64,000 bases of DNA from an uncultured Desulfovibrio sp. Its GTDB lineage: Bacteria; Desulfobacterota; Desulfovibrionia; Desulfovibrionales; Desulfovibrionaceae. Below the pieces are notes generated by a model. The model did not search any database. It worked only from the letters and a program-made list of their open reading frames with translations, and had not been told where the DNA came from. Position numbers and translations under genes: made by a program. Location of the stretch: assembly GCA_913063155.1 (NCBI GenBank), contig CAJXYU010000010.1:1-64000 (forward strand), given 5' to 3'. Below, in pieces: positions 8,725 through 17,206 of this stretch. The number at the start of each line of letters is the position of its first letter. The first letter of the stretch is position 1.

Positions 8725-9378
8725 ATGGAAAATATCATTTCCGAGCCGATTGTGGTTATGCCTGTCGAGCGCAAGGACGGCACCTGTTCGTTGCGGCTTT
8801 GTCTCAACCAGGGCGAATTGACTCCCGGCATGATGAAGCGGGTCATGGAGGTCATGGTCAAGTACGGCTTGTCCGCACTCCGGGCCACCACCGGCCAGCG
8901 CATGAACCTTGAAGGTATTCCCAAGGACCGCCTGGAAGCCGTGGTCGCCGACATCGGTGGCTCCGTGGACAAAGCGCCGCCCAGCACAGCGGTCTGCCCC
9001 GGCGCAACACTCTGCAAGTTCGGAAAGCAGGCCACCAGGGAACTTGGCGACAGGTTGCTTGCCGCCGTGAAGGAAAACGGGCCGTATCCTTTCAAGGTCA
9101 AGAGCGGTATTTCCGGCTGCGGCATGGGCTGCGGCCTCAGCTTTATTCGCGATGTAGGCCTTGTGGGCGGCGCAAAGGGCTGGGATGTCCGCTTCGGAGG
9201 CTCGGCGCGGGACAAGGCCGGTCCGGGCCTGCTGCTCGGCTCCGGGCTGGACGATGAGCAGGCGCTCCAACTCGTGGGCAAGGCGCTTGCCTTCTACCGC
9301 GAGAACGGCAAAAAGCGCGAACGCACCAGCGCCATGCTCAGGCGTTTGGGAGAAAAGGCGCTGCGTGAAGCTTTGTAG
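8725..9378 (+). CDS. Small assimilatory-type sulfite reductase (siroheme/4Fe-4S)
   Basis: A 217-residue nitrite/sulfite reductase-fold protein. Four cysteines (Cys91 and Cys97 in CPGATLC, Cys132 and Cys136 in CGMGC) give the C-x5-C...C-x3-C pattern that ligates the coupled [4Fe-4S]-siroheme centre. Length and pattern match the low-molecular-mass assimilatory-type sulfite reductase known from Desulfovibrio vulgaris, roughly half of a full SiR subunit. It should catalyse six-electron reduction of sulfite to sulfide; a role with nitrite is possible. It stands alone with its own terminator, with no electron-donor gene nearby, as is usual for this family. The ATG has an AGGAG-type site about 9 nt upstream. 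Confidence 0.85.
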   Translation: MENIISEPIVVMPVERKDGTCSLRLCLNQGELTPGMMKRVMEVMVKYGLSALRATTGQRMNLEGIPKDRLEAVVADIGGSVDKAPPSTAVCPGATLCKFGKQATRELGDRLLAAVKENGPYPFKVKSGISGCGMGCGLSFIRDVGLVGGAKGWDVRFGGSARDKAGPGLLLGSGLDDEQALQLVGKALAFYRENGKKRERTSAMLRRLGEKALREAL

Positions 9379-9407
9379 GCTTCCGGAGGCAAAAGTACTG
9401 TGAGAAG

Positions 9408-9433
9408 AAAGGCCGTCCGTATGGGCGGCCTTT
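9408..9433 (+). terminator. Intrinsic terminator after the sulfite reductase gene
   Basis: AAAGGCCGTCC pairs with GGGCGGCCTTT (one G-T pair) around a 4-nt loop and ends in TTTCT. It lies 29 bases after the stop codon and 58 bases before the end of the convergent gene, and may work in both directions because of the flanking A and T runs. Confidence 0.75.
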
Positions 9434-9491
9434 CTGGGTGTTTCAGACGTGATGATATATTTGATTGGATTTCGTGTTTTATAACTATCTG

Positions 9492-11096
9492 CTATTCAAT
9501 GATATTGATTGTCATAGTGCTAATGGGAACCTGAAGGGTGTCGAAGCCGACCGCAACGACGCGTCCGTATTCGGCAAGCGTCTCCACGGCATCCGCCCCG
9601 AGCAGAGGCGCGTGTGGAATTCGCGCACCGTCGATCATCTTCAATACTTTTTCCCTGGAAACCCAGTTACCCATGTTCTGCGGCGTTGACTCCGCCCACA
9701 CTCTGACCCGGGATAATACATCCACGGCGTCCAACACTTCAGGTTTGAACGGGTACCAGACCCCGATGACGTTTTCCAGGTAGCGGCCTTCCGGGTCTTG
9801 TGCATAGAATCTTACCGAATTCACGCCGGGAGGAGCCGCCACCGGGACGAGGTTGCTCGTGCAGCAGGAACCCACCGTCCGTTCTCCGCGGTCGGTGATG
9901 CATTCAAGCTTGTGCTTCCAGATGCGTTTTTGCTTCTCAGGCGACAACGTTCCGAGATACTTGAACATACCAATGGCTTCCCCTGTCCCGTCGAGGTCTG
10001 CGTTTTCTGCGCCGGGATAGAGGCTGAAAGCCCCTTCATCGGCAACGAAATAGTTGGCGAAACGGGTGTGAATGAAACGTTTCATGTATGCTTCGGCTGT
10101 CTGCCTGTCACTGGCCGAGGCATCCCGCCACAGGTAGCGCGTCAGAAAGCGGAAACCCCGGTCTTTGACCAGTATCCATTCATGCAGTTCGTCGAGAGTG
10201 TCGGGGGCGGGCTCGGTAAGCTTGGCGAGAGCGGAAAGAACGAGCTGTTTGCGACGTTTGAGGGGGTAGTCGGGGCTGCGGTCGTTGCCTTCAAGGTCCA
10301 CGAACAGCTTAATGACTTTTTCACTGTCCGAAAGGGAGCCTCCGTCAACCAAGGTGTTGTCGTCCCGCCGGCGCGATCCCCACAGGCCGGTGACCGGGTC
10401 CTGGTTTTCATAGAACCATTCATAAAAGGTCTGTTTCCATTCCGGGGAAAATGTGTACAGCCCGAGGCGTTCGCACTGGGCCGCCAACTCCCCGAGTTCG
10501 GCAATGCACACGAACGGTGTCTTGAATTTGGCCCCGATCCATCCCACATGCGAGCAATCCTCCAGCATGCATCGCAACGCTCCGGGCTCGGCTATCCTGT
10601 CCAGAAAGGTCAGCGGATGATCAAGCCTGAAAGCCTCGCCTGCTTCCCTGGAGAGAACTTCGATGAACTCTATCATGTTGGCGGTCGGTCCGATGAACGT
10701 GAACAGGGGAAAATTCACGTCGTCAAAGAAGGCTCCGGTTTCCGGATTTTGCAACGAACGATAAAATGCAATTTTTTCCCGTATGTCGTGAAAGACGGGT
10801 TGTTTGGCGAGACCTTGGGCGGTTGCGAGCTCGTGGTGGATTCCTTCAAGCGCGTCCCAGGCGGTCAGGAACTCTCCCTGGTCGAGATAATAGGCCGCCC
10901 CGAGCATTTTGAATTCGAATTCCGCGAGGTAATACCCTTCGGCCTTGCGCGTCTGGTTGAGCTCGAACAGTTCCTGCACTCTGGATTTGGTTTTGTAGAT
11001 CGTCAGGCCTCCGGCCAGCAGCGCGAGACAGAGGATGCCTGCGATAATGGGGAGTATTCTTTTTTTGAACTTGGCTGGCTTTGGCTTGGTGGTCAT
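9492..11096 (-). CDS. Membrane-anchored protein of unknown function
   Basis: A 534-residue protein with one N-terminal membrane segment (about residues 14-33) after a lysine-rich start, so most of the chain is probably periplasmic. I do not recognise the family. The body is largely helical with repeated Trp/Gly/aromatic segments such as DPVTGLWGSRRRDDN, which recall alpha-alpha toroid proteins, but that is only an impression. A CCTSN cysteine pair lies near residue 421. It is divergent from a MarR regulator, and a palindrome lies just upstream of its start, so MarR control is plausible. Confidence 0.75.
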   Translation of the reverse strand: MTTKPKPAKFKKRILPIIAGILCLALLAGGLTIYKTKSRVQELFELNQTRKAEGYYLAEFEFKMLGAAYYLDQGEFLTAWDALEGIHHELATAQGLAKQPVFHDIREKIAFYRSLQNPETGAFFDDVNFPLFTFIGPTANMIEFIEVLSREAGEAFRLDHPLTFLDRIAEPGALRCMLEDCSHVGWIGAKFKTPFVCIAELGELAAQCERLGLYTFSPEWKQTFYEWFYENQDPVTGLWGSRRRDDNTLVDGGSLSDSEKVIKLFVDLEGNDRSPDYPLKRRKQLVLSALAKLTEPAPDTLDELHEWILVKDRGFRFLTRYLWRDASASDRQTAEAYMKRFIHTRFANYFVADEGAFSLYPGAENADLDGTGEAIGMFKYLGTLSPEKQKRIWKHKLECITDRGERTVGSCCTSNLVPVAAPPGVNSVRFYAQDPEGRYLENVIGVWYPFKPEVLDAVDVLSRVRVWAESTPQNMGNWVSREKVLKMIDGARIPHAPLLGADAVETLAEYGRVVAVGFDTLQVPISTMTINIIE

Positions 11097-11123
11097 GACG
11101 GTTTCGGCCTTTTAATGAAATGT

Positions 11124-11143
11124 ATCTATATTCGCATATAGAT
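11124..11143. promoter_or_regulatory. Perfect inverted repeat upstream of the membrane-anchored protein
   Basis: ATCTATAT-TCGC-ATATAGAT is a perfect 8+4+8 inverted repeat, 28 bases before the start of the minus-strand gene. Its size and place suit a dimeric regulator, perhaps the divergently encoded MarR protein. The motif differs from the palindrome at the marR promoter, so a different regulator is possible. Confidence 0.45.
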
Positions 11144-11252
11144 GATCGGTCGATTTCCAACAAGGCATTTTTTGTAAAAAAAAATTCAGCTCGCCATGGA
11201 TCTGGAGGGGAGCTATCGGCGCAACAAAACTTACTTTGGCGAATTTTCCTCG

Positions 11253-11281
11253 TTGACAAATCATGCTCCTCATTTTAGTTA
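11253..11281 (+). promoter_or_regulatory. Sigma-70 type promoter of the marR gene
   Basis: A consensus -35 TTGACA (11253-11258) and a -10-like TAGTTA (11276-11281) are separated by 17 bases and lie about 45 bases before the marR start. Confidence 0.6.
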
Positions 11282-11291
11282 GCATGGTAAC
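11278..11291. promoter_or_regulatory. Near-palindromic operator overlapping the marR promoter
   Basis: GTTAGCATGGTAAC reads as GTTA-N-CATG-N-TAAC, symmetric apart from the two N positions. It overlaps the -10 element and the likely transcription start, the usual place for MarR autorepression. Confidence 0.5.
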
Positions 11292-11326
11292 GGAGTTGAT
11301 CGCAGATATTCGAAAGGAGTCTCTGG

Positions 11327-11779
11327 ATGTTTTTTCTCAAGGAACTGCCAGGTCGGGAAATACTGGAAAATTATCACCGGAAATTCCCGGAAATGAACGT
11401 GGACGCAGTGGAAGGGGCGCTCAAGCTCATGCATCGCGCCAGCATGCTCATTCGCGGGATCGACGCATTTTTTGCCGGGCATGACTTTTCACAGCTGCGC
11501 TTTTTCATCTGCATTGTCATCGACCGCGATCCCGAGGTGGAGGGCTTGACCCCCGGGGAGATCACTGAGCGCATCGGCGTTTCCAAGCCTGTCGTCACCC
11601 GCGCGCTCAAGTCATTGGAAAAGGCGGGCTACGTCTCGCTCCAAGAACATGAAACCGACAAGCGCGCCAAACTGGTGGTGCTCACCGACAGGGCGCGGCT
11701 GAAGCTGGAGGCTGTCCTGCCGGGCTATTACGCCCTGATGGATGACTTCATGTCAAAAGAGGAGGAAAGTCATGGCTAA
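11327..11779 (+). CDS. MarR family transcriptional regulator
   Basis: A 150-residue winged-helix regulator. The recognition region LTPGEITERIGVSKPVVTRALKSLEKAGYV and the wing ending TDKRAKLVVLTDRA are typical of MarR proteins, which bind palindromic DNA as dimers and release it on binding small, often aromatic, ligands. A 29-residue N-terminal extension precedes the first helix. The stop overlaps the start of the next small gene by 8 bases, so the two are co-translated. Likely targets are itself and the divergent membrane-anchored protein. Confidence 0.88.
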   Translation: MFFLKELPGREILENYHRKFPEMNVDAVEGALKLMHRASMLIRGIDAFFAGHDFSQLRFFICIVIDRDPEVEGLTPGEITERIGVSKPVVTRALKSLEKAGYVSLQEHETDKRAKLVVLTDRARLKLEAVLPGYYALMDDFMSKEEESHG

Positions 11780-11960
11780 GCTCATGTTCACTTTCAAGGT
11801 CTGGCTCTGTGTCTGGTTCATGGTTACCGGACTCAGCTTTTGCATTATACGGATGGGAACGCCCATGCCTTTGGTGTTGCGCACTTTGATTGTCACCGTC
11901 ATTGTGGCCCCCTCCATGGTGTATGTGATCATCCCGTTTTTGCAGCGAAAACGGGGGTAA
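11772..11960 (+). CDS. Small two-helix membrane protein
   Basis: A 62-residue protein with two predicted membrane helices (about residues 7-26 and 34-56) and a basic tail LQRKRG. GAGGAGG about 7 nt upstream fixes the start inside the end of marR. It resembles DUF2798-type small membrane proteins in layout (helix, short loop, LRT-type helix, VIIPFLQR ending), but the match is by eye and tentative. Function unknown; co-transcription with marR suggests it is regulated by MarR. Confidence 0.65.
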   Translation: MAKLMFTFKVWLCVWFMVTGLSFCIIRMGTPMPLVLRTLIVTVIVAPSMVYVIIPFLQRKRG

Positions 11961-11971
11961 TCTCCATTCGT

Positions 11972-12009
11972 ACACAAAAAGGCCATCCGTTCGGATGGCC
12001 TTTTTGTGT
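11972..12009. terminator. Bidirectional terminator
   Basis: A perfect 18-pair stem (ACACAAAAAGGCCATCCG with its complement) around TT, with A-run on one side and T-run on the other. It separates the marR operon from the convergent nik operon, whose last gene ends at 12036, and should terminate both. Confidence 0.88.
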
Positions 12010-12035
12010 TTTTGAAGCGGGAAGTAAAAATGGAC

Positions 12036-12860
12036 TCAGACCGCGACCTGATCCAGGCGCTGCCCGTCGGAGGTCCGCTCCGAATCCGGCATGGGCGGAA
12101 GGATCGCGTTGAAGAGTTCTTCCAACGCCTTGGAACCTTTCATGTCCGCCATCTTTTCGGGGTCGAAGGCGTGAAGGCTGCCGTCGCTCATGAAGAATGC
12201 CCGGTCGCAGAAGCGTCGGACAAGACGCAGGTCGTGGGTGACGAACAGGTAGGCCGTGTCGTGCTTTTTGCGCAGGTCTGTCAGCAGGTCGAGGATGCGG
12301 GCCTGGATCAGCATGTCCAGGCTGCTCACCGCTTCGTCGAGAACGATGACCCGGGGGGAAGGGGCGAGGGCGCGGGCGATGCATATGCGCTGCAACTGGC
12401 CGCCGCTGAATCGGCCGGGCAGTTTGTTGGCGTCGTCCGGGGAAAGCCCTACCTGTTCCAGCAACTCGGCCACGCGGTCCTTGAGCTGCCTGCCCTTCAA
12501 TTTGTCGAAGTTGCGGAGCGGCTCCGCAATGATTTCTCCGGCGGTCAGGCGCGGGTTGCTGGAGCCGATGGCGTCCTGGAAGACGACCTGGACTGCGCGC
12601 CTCAAGCCCGTGGGAAGCGTTTTTCTTCCGGTCACGTTCTGTCCCAGTATTCTTACGGTGCCGCTGTCCGGCGCTTCCAGCCCCAGCATGATGCGGCCGA
12701 GCGTGCTTTTTCCGCTGCCGCTCCTGCCCACAAGGCCGAGGCATTCTCCGGCGCGCAACGAGAGATCGACGTTGTTGAGCACGGTGAAGCGCTCCTGTTT
12801 GCGGAAGAAACCGCCGCGGCCGTATGTCTTGGTGATGTTGTCAAGCTCGATGACTGGCAT
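12036..12860 (-). CDS. nikE: Nickel ABC transporter ATP-binding protein NikE
   Basis: Second ATPase of the nickel importer, 274 residues. Walker A GRSGSGKST, the signature LPGRFSGGQLQR, Walker B RVIVLDEAVS and the switch histidine (TAYLFVTHD) are all present. It is the last gene of a five-gene operon, 14 bases after nikD. GGGAG lies about 8 nt before the ATG. Oligopeptide-transporter ATPases look alike; assignment to nickel rests on the strongly NikA-like binding protein in the same operon. Confidence 0.85.
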   Translation of the reverse strand: MPVIELDNITKTYGRGGFFRKQERFTVLNNVDLSLRAGECLGLVGRSGSGKSTLGRIMLGLEAPDSGTVRILGQNVTGRKTLPTGLRRAVQVVFQDAIGSSNPRLTAGEIIAEPLRNFDKLKGRQLKDRVAELLEQVGLSPDDANKLPGRFSGGQLQRICIARALAPSPRVIVLDEAVSSLDMLIQARILDLLTDLRKKHDTAYLFVTHDLRLVRRFCDRAFFMSDGSLHAFDPEKMADMKGSKALEELFNAILPPMPDSERTSDGQRLDQVAV

Positions 12861-12874
12861 GGGTGTCGCTCCCG

Positions 12875-13654
12875 TTAATGGTATCCGGAAAATTGGAGAT
12901 GCGTTGCGATCAGGTTTTGCGTGTATTCGTGCCGCGGGTTTCTGAAGATGTCGTGCACGGTGCCGCGCTCTATGATCTTGCCGTCGTGCATGACGGCCAC
13001 ATCGTCGGCCAGACGGGCTATGACGCCGAGATCGTGCGTCACCAACAGCATGCCCAGCCCCCGGCGCTGTTTGAGTCCGGCCAGCAGGTCCAGCACACGG
13101 GCCTGGGCCACGGTGTCGAGGTCGGTGGTTGGCTCGTCCGCGATGAGGAACGGCGCCTCCAGGGTCAGGGCCAGAGCCACCATCACCCGCTGGAGCATGC
13201 CCCCGCTCATCTGGAACGGGTAGAGGTCCGGTACTGTCCGGGGATCGGAAAAGCCGACTTCCTCCAGGGCGTTCAGCATCCTCTCCGCGCTGTCCGAAGC
13301 GAGCATGTCATGGGCGGACAGGGTTTCCTTGAAATGGGTCCGGATGGTGAACACGGGGTCGAAGCAGCTCATGGGGTTCTGCAGGATCATGCCCACCTTG
13401 CGGCTGCGGACGTCCCGCCGGGAAGTGCTGCAGGTAAGGGGCACGCCGTCCACGGTGATGCGGCCCTGCATGGAGAGCCCCCTGGGCAGCAGATCCAGCA
13501 CCGAGAGGCAGGTGAGGGATTTGCCGCTTCCGCTCGCGCCCACCAGCCCCATGACCCTTCCCTGCGTGGCTTCGAAGCTGATGCCGGAAATCAGCTCTTT
13601 CCCGGCAGCGTGTACCTGCAGGTCCCTGACCTTGAGATAGGGAGTGCCGTTCAT
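12875..13654 (-). CDS. nikD: Nickel ABC transporter ATP-binding protein NikD
   Basis: First ATPase of the importer, 259 residues, close to the usual NikD length. Walker A GASGSGKS, Q-loop in MILQNPMSCFDP, signature QMSGGMLQR, Walker B FLIADEPTTDLD and the H-loop LLVTHDLG are visible. Its ATG overlaps the nikC stop (ATGA), indicating translational coupling. It pairs with NikE to energise the NikBC channel. Confidence 0.86.
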   Translation of the reverse strand: MNGTPYLKVRDLQVHAAGKELISGISFEATQGRVMGLVGASGSGKSLTCLSVLDLLPRGLSMQGRITVDGVPLTCSTSRRDVRSRKVGMILQNPMSCFDPVFTIRTHFKETLSAHDMLASDSAERMLNALEEVGFSDPRTVPDLYPFQMSGGMLQRVMVALALTLEAPFLIADEPTTDLDTVAQARVLDLLAGLKQRRGLGMLLVTHDLGVIARLADDVAVMHDGKIIERGTVHDIFRNPRHEYTQNLIATHLQFSGYH

Positions 13655-14502
13655 CGGACTTCCTCCTGAACGGCCAGGGCCGGGTCAAAGGAGTCACGCA
13701 GGGCGTCGCCCAGCAAATTGAAGGCCATGACCGTGACGAAGATCATGCCGCCCGGCAGCATGATCAGGATGGGATGACTCCAGATGAACTGGCGCGCATC
13801 GCTGATCATAACGCCCCATTCGGGCAGGGGCGGGGTGACTCCGAGCCCGAGAAAGGACAGGCCCGAGACGTGCAGCATCATGTGGCCGATGTCCAGGGTG
13901 CACAGGATGAGCAGTTGGGCGACGATCGGGGGGAGAATATGACGGATCATGGTCCGCACACGCCCGGTCCCGGCCACCTTTGCCGCCAGGACGTAATCCC
14001 TGTTTTTGAGGGAAAGGACCATGCTGCGGATGATGCGTGCGTACCAGGCCCAGTGGGTCAGGGCAACGGCGATGATGACGTTGACCATGCCCGTGCCCAT
14101 CACGCCGATGAGGAACATGGCCAGGATGAATGTGGGGAAGGTCAGGAACACGTCGCAGAAACGCATGAGCGTGGAGTCCACGGCTCCGCCCGCATAGCCG
14201 GAAACAGCGCCCACGGTGAATCCGAGCACCAGGACGATGCCCATGATGGCCGCCACCGAGCTGATGGATGTCCGGGTGCCGTAGACCAGCCTGGACAGCA
14301 CGTCCCGGCCGAGGTGGTCGCAGCCCAGGGGATGTTCCGCGGACGGCGGTGCGAATTTGTTTTCCAGCACGACTTCGGTGGGGTCGTCGGGCGCAATGGC
14401 CGGGGCGAAGACGGCGGTGCCGCAGACGACGACGGCCATGAGCGTGGCCAGAACCAGGATGCCTTGCTTGCGGACTGTGCGGAAAAGGTCGCGCGTTTTC
14501 AT
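13651..14502 (-). CDS. nikC: Nickel ABC transporter permease NikC
   Basis: Inner-membrane permease of 283 residues with about six membrane segments. It has the family hallmark ahead of the first periplasmic part (DDPTEVVLENKFAPPSAEHPLGCDHLGRD) and the EAA-type ATPase-contact loop around AAKVAGTGRVRTMIRHILPP. It overlaps both neighbours by four bases. It forms the channel with NikB. Confidence 0.86.
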   Translation of the reverse strand: MKTRDLFRTVRKQGILVLATLMAVVVCGTAVFAPAIAPDDPTEVVLENKFAPPSAEHPLGCDHLGRDVLSRLVYGTRTSISSVAAIMGIVLVLGFTVGAVSGYAGGAVDSTLMRFCDVFLTFPTFILAMFLIGVMGTGMVNVIIAVALTHWAWYARIIRSMVLSLKNRDYVLAAKVAGTGRVRTMIRHILPPIVAQLLILCTLDIGHMMLHVSGLSFLGLGVTPPLPEWGVMISDARQFIWSHPILIMLPGGMIFVTVMAFNLLGDALRDSFDPALAVQEEVR

Positions 14503-15443
14503 CGGTTGCTGCCTCCTTCAAGGCGGATGCGGGGGTCGAGCCAGGCATAGAGGATGTCCACGCCGAGGTTCATGAGAACGAAGATGCTGGTCATGATGAG
14601 AATGAAGCACTGCATGACCGGGTAGTCCCGGTTGTAGATGGCGGAAACGGCGTAGCGGCCGACGCCGGGCCAGGAAAAGATGCTTTCGGCCACCACTGCG
14701 CCCCCGAAAAGTTCCCCCACGTGCATGCCGATGGCGGTGACCACCGGGATGAGCGAGTTGACCAGGATGTGGCGTCCGACAACCACCCGTTCGGGCAGTC
14801 CCCGGACCCGTGCGTAGAGCACGTAGCGGGCATGCATGTTGTCAAGCATGTTGCCGCGTATGAGCCGGGTGTTGATGGCCATGGACATGAGCGACATGGA
14901 CAGGGCGGGCATGATCATGTGGTCGAGCCCTCCCATGCCCAGGGGAGGCAGCCAGCCCAGGTGGATGGAAAAGAGCCAGACCAGCAGGAATCCCAACCAG
15001 AAACTGGGCATGGAGACCCCGGCAAAGGCCATGGTTCGCGTGAGGTGGTCCGGCAGGCGGTCCTTTTCCAGGGCGGACCAGATGCCCATGGGCAGACTGA
15101 CCGCCAGGGTCAGCAGCAGGGAGAATCCGGCCAGCTTCAGGGTGTTGGGCAGGTAGTAGAGAATTTCCTCGAGCACCGGCAGACCGGTGACGTACGAGTG
15201 TCCGAAATCCAGCACCAGGGCTTTGCCCAGCCAGCGCGCATACTGCACGGGGATGGGCAGGTCCAGCCCCAGCTCATGCCGGGCCACGGCCAGAGCCTCG
15301 TCCGTGGGAGGGATGTTCGAGAGGCGCAGGTACGACATGGCCGGGTCGCCCTGGCCGAGCCGCAGGATCAGGAAGACCACGATCGACACGGCCAGGAGCA
15401 TGGGGATGAGTATGAGCAGCCGCTTGGCTATGTAGCGCAGCAT
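14499..15443 (-). CDS. nikB: Nickel ABC transporter permease NikB
   Basis: Inner-membrane permease of 314 residues, first of the two channel subunits. The N-terminus (MLRYIAKRLLILIPMLLAVSIVVF) and the GDP segment after it (LGQGDPAMSYLR) are typical of DppB/NikB proteins. The ATPase-contact loop (YARVRGLPERVVVGRHILVNSLIPV) precedes the last membrane segments. It starts three bases after nikA. Confidence 0.87.
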   Translation of the reverse strand: MLRYIAKRLLILIPMLLAVSIVVFLILRLGQGDPAMSYLRLSNIPPTDEALAVARHELGLDLPIPVQYARWLGKALVLDFGHSYVTGLPVLEEILYYLPNTLKLAGFSLLLTLAVSLPMGIWSALEKDRLPDHLTRTMAFAGVSMPSFWLGFLLVWLFSIHLGWLPPLGMGGLDHMIMPALSMSLMSMAINTRLIRGNMLDNMHARYVLYARVRGLPERVVVGRHILVNSLIPVVTAIGMHVGELFGGAVVAESIFSWPGVGRYAVSAIYNRDYPVMQCFILIMTSIFVLMNLGVDILYAWLDPRIRLEGGSNR

Positions 15444-15446
15444 CGG

Positions 15447-17045
15447 CTAGTCCTTGTACATGTTTTCAAAGGGGAATTCGTACTTGGTGTTGCTGAATTC
15501 CACACCCTTTAGTTCCGGCCGGTGCACGTAGATGTTGGTCATGTACGAAAGGGGCATGTATACGGCCTGCTCATGCAGGGTGGTCAGGATGTACCGGTAG
15601 AGTTCTTTCCGTTTGTTCTCGTCCACGCTGACGAGCGCTTCGCCGATCTTCCGGTCTATTTCCCCTTTCATGGGCAGGCCAAGCTGCGCCTGGTAGTCGG
15701 CGTGGGCGGGCTTGCGCATGGAACTGCAGAAGGAATGCGGGTCGTAGGGAGCTCCCCAGGTGTCGCCGAAGATCATGCCGAATTCGCCGCTTTTCTGGCG
15801 CGTGAGGAAAGAGTCCTTTTCCTCGCCCACGAGCTTCACTTTGACGCCGAGGCGTTTCAGGTCGCCTTGAATGACCTCGGCCACCGACTTCTGCAACGTG
15901 TCGTTGCCCACGAAACAGAGGAACAGATCCAGTTCCCTGCCGTCCTTGGTCCGGTATTCATGATTTTCGTCCCACTTCCACCCGGCTGCGTCGAGCAGCG
16001 CTGTCGCCTTTGCCTGATCGTACTTGAACGGGGCCAGTCCGAGATCACAGTAGGGCGTGTTCGGAGAAAACAGGGTGTCCGCCTGCGGCTCCACGTCCAG
16101 GAAGATGTGCTTGACGATGGCGGCCTTGTTGACGCCGTGGAGGATGGCCTTGCGCACGGCGAGGTCGTTGGTGGGGAAGCGCTTGCTGTTGATGGCCAGC
16201 GTGCGGGTGGCGAATGGATGGGAAATGGCTGTTTTCAGGTTTTTCATGGCAGCGTAACGCTTGAAGGTGTCCAGCCCGATCTGGCCGCTGCCGTGCCCGC
16301 CGGAACCGTATATCAGGTCGATCTCACCGGTGTCGAAGGCGACGGCCCGGCCGTCAGAATCCGGAATGACCTTGACGATGAGGCGCTTGAACAAGGGTTT
16401 GGTTCCCCAGTAGAGGTCATTGGCCTCGAACAGGTCGTATTCGCCTCTGCGGATCTCCACCAGCTTCCACGGACCTGTGCCGATGGGGGCCTTGATGGTT
16501 TTGGATGTGTCGCCGTTTTCCGGGAATCCCGAAGGGGAAAGGAAGCGCATGGGTCGGATGAGACACAGCTCCTGCAGGGTCGGGTAGTACGAATGCTTGA
16601 GGTTGAGCTGAAAGGTATGGCTGTCAATGATTTTGGTGGACTTGATCTGGGCGATGAATTCGAGCCAATCGTGGCGTTTGGAATTCTTCAGCACCGCGTC
16701 GAAGTTCATCTTCACGGCCTTGGCGTCGAACGGGGTGCCGTCCGAGAATTTGACCCCCTTGCGAAGGTGGAACGTGTAGACTTTTCCGTCCGGAGAGATT
16801 TCCCACGATTCGGCCAGCCAGGGCTGCACTTCGCCATTTTCCCCGTACCGCACGAGCGGCTCGTAGACCATGGATTGTGCGAACATCTGGTTCGGTGAAT
16901 ACGCATGCGGGTTCAGCGGCCCCACGTTTGCGGACCACGAGTAGCGCAACGTGTCCTTGGAGGATGCGTAAAGCATCCCGGGACATAAAATGAGGGTAAG
17001 TAGTGCAATTGTGGCAAGAACAAAGCAGTGCTGTCTGTTTTTCAT
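15447..17045 (-). CDS. nikA: Nickel-binding periplasmic protein NikA
   Basis: A 532-residue exported protein with a signal peptide (cleavage near MLYASS). It is closely similar along its length to E. coli NikA: VNVGPLNPH becomes ANVGPLNPH, TPNQMFAQSMVYEPLV is almost unchanged, and APIGTGPW and TWGAPYDPH are conserved. Residues equivalent to the ligand-binding Arg137 (RPMRF), Trp398 (TWGAPYD) and His416 (AHADYQAQ) of the E. coli protein are kept. That favours nickel-chelate binding over peptides. Nickel uptake would serve [NiFe] hydrogenases of a sulfate reducer. First gene of the operon. Confidence 0.9.
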   Translation of the reverse strand: MKNRQHCFVLATIALLTLILCPGMLYASSKDTLRYSWSANVGPLNPHAYSPNQMFAQSMVYEPLVRYGENGEVQPWLAESWEISPDGKVYTFHLRKGVKFSDGTPFDAKAVKMNFDAVLKNSKRHDWLEFIAQIKSTKIIDSHTFQLNLKHSYYPTLQELCLIRPMRFLSPSGFPENGDTSKTIKAPIGTGPWKLVEIRRGEYDLFEANDLYWGTKPLFKRLIVKVIPDSDGRAVAFDTGEIDLIYGSGGHGSGQIGLDTFKRYAAMKNLKTAISHPFATRTLAINSKRFPTNDLAVRKAILHGVNKAAIVKHIFLDVEPQADTLFSPNTPYCDLGLAPFKYDQAKATALLDAAGWKWDENHEYRTKDGRELDLFLCFVGNDTLQKSVAEVIQGDLKRLGVKVKLVGEEKDSFLTRQKSGEFGMIFGDTWGAPYDPHSFCSSMRKPAHADYQAQLGLPMKGEIDRKIGEALVSVDENKRKELYRYILTTLHEQAVYMPLSYMTNIYVHRPELKGVEFSNTKYEFPFENMYKD

Positions 17046-17094
17046 GCTGGAATCTCTCGATGTGTTGAAGATAAAGAGTATGAAAACAGATTTT

Positions 17095-17123
17095 GTGCTA
17101 CGTTAAATGCACAATTGTGTCAA
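17095..17123 (-). promoter_or_regulatory. Putative nikA promoter with overlapping palindrome
   Basis: On the minus strand a consensus TTGACA (17123-17118) is followed after 17 bases by a weak -10, TAGCAC (17100-17095), about 50 bases before the nikA start. A perfect 10-base palindrome, CACAATTGTG (17110-17119), overlaps the -35 and spacer and may be an operator. Neither the E. coli-type (GTATGA/TCATAC) nor the reported Desulfovibrio-type NikR repeat is clearly present. Confidence 0.4.
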
Positions 17124-17206
17124 CCTTCAGCCTATATAAGCATGGGTTATTTATGTTTTTTATCCGACTGCAGAAATGGGAAAGTTTGACCGGACGGCGT
17201 GATACG

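Noticed and set aside
17046..17206. NikR operator upstream of nikA
   Set aside because: I looked for GTATGA...TCATAC and for the GTGTTAC...GTAACAC type; only isolated half-site fragments are present.
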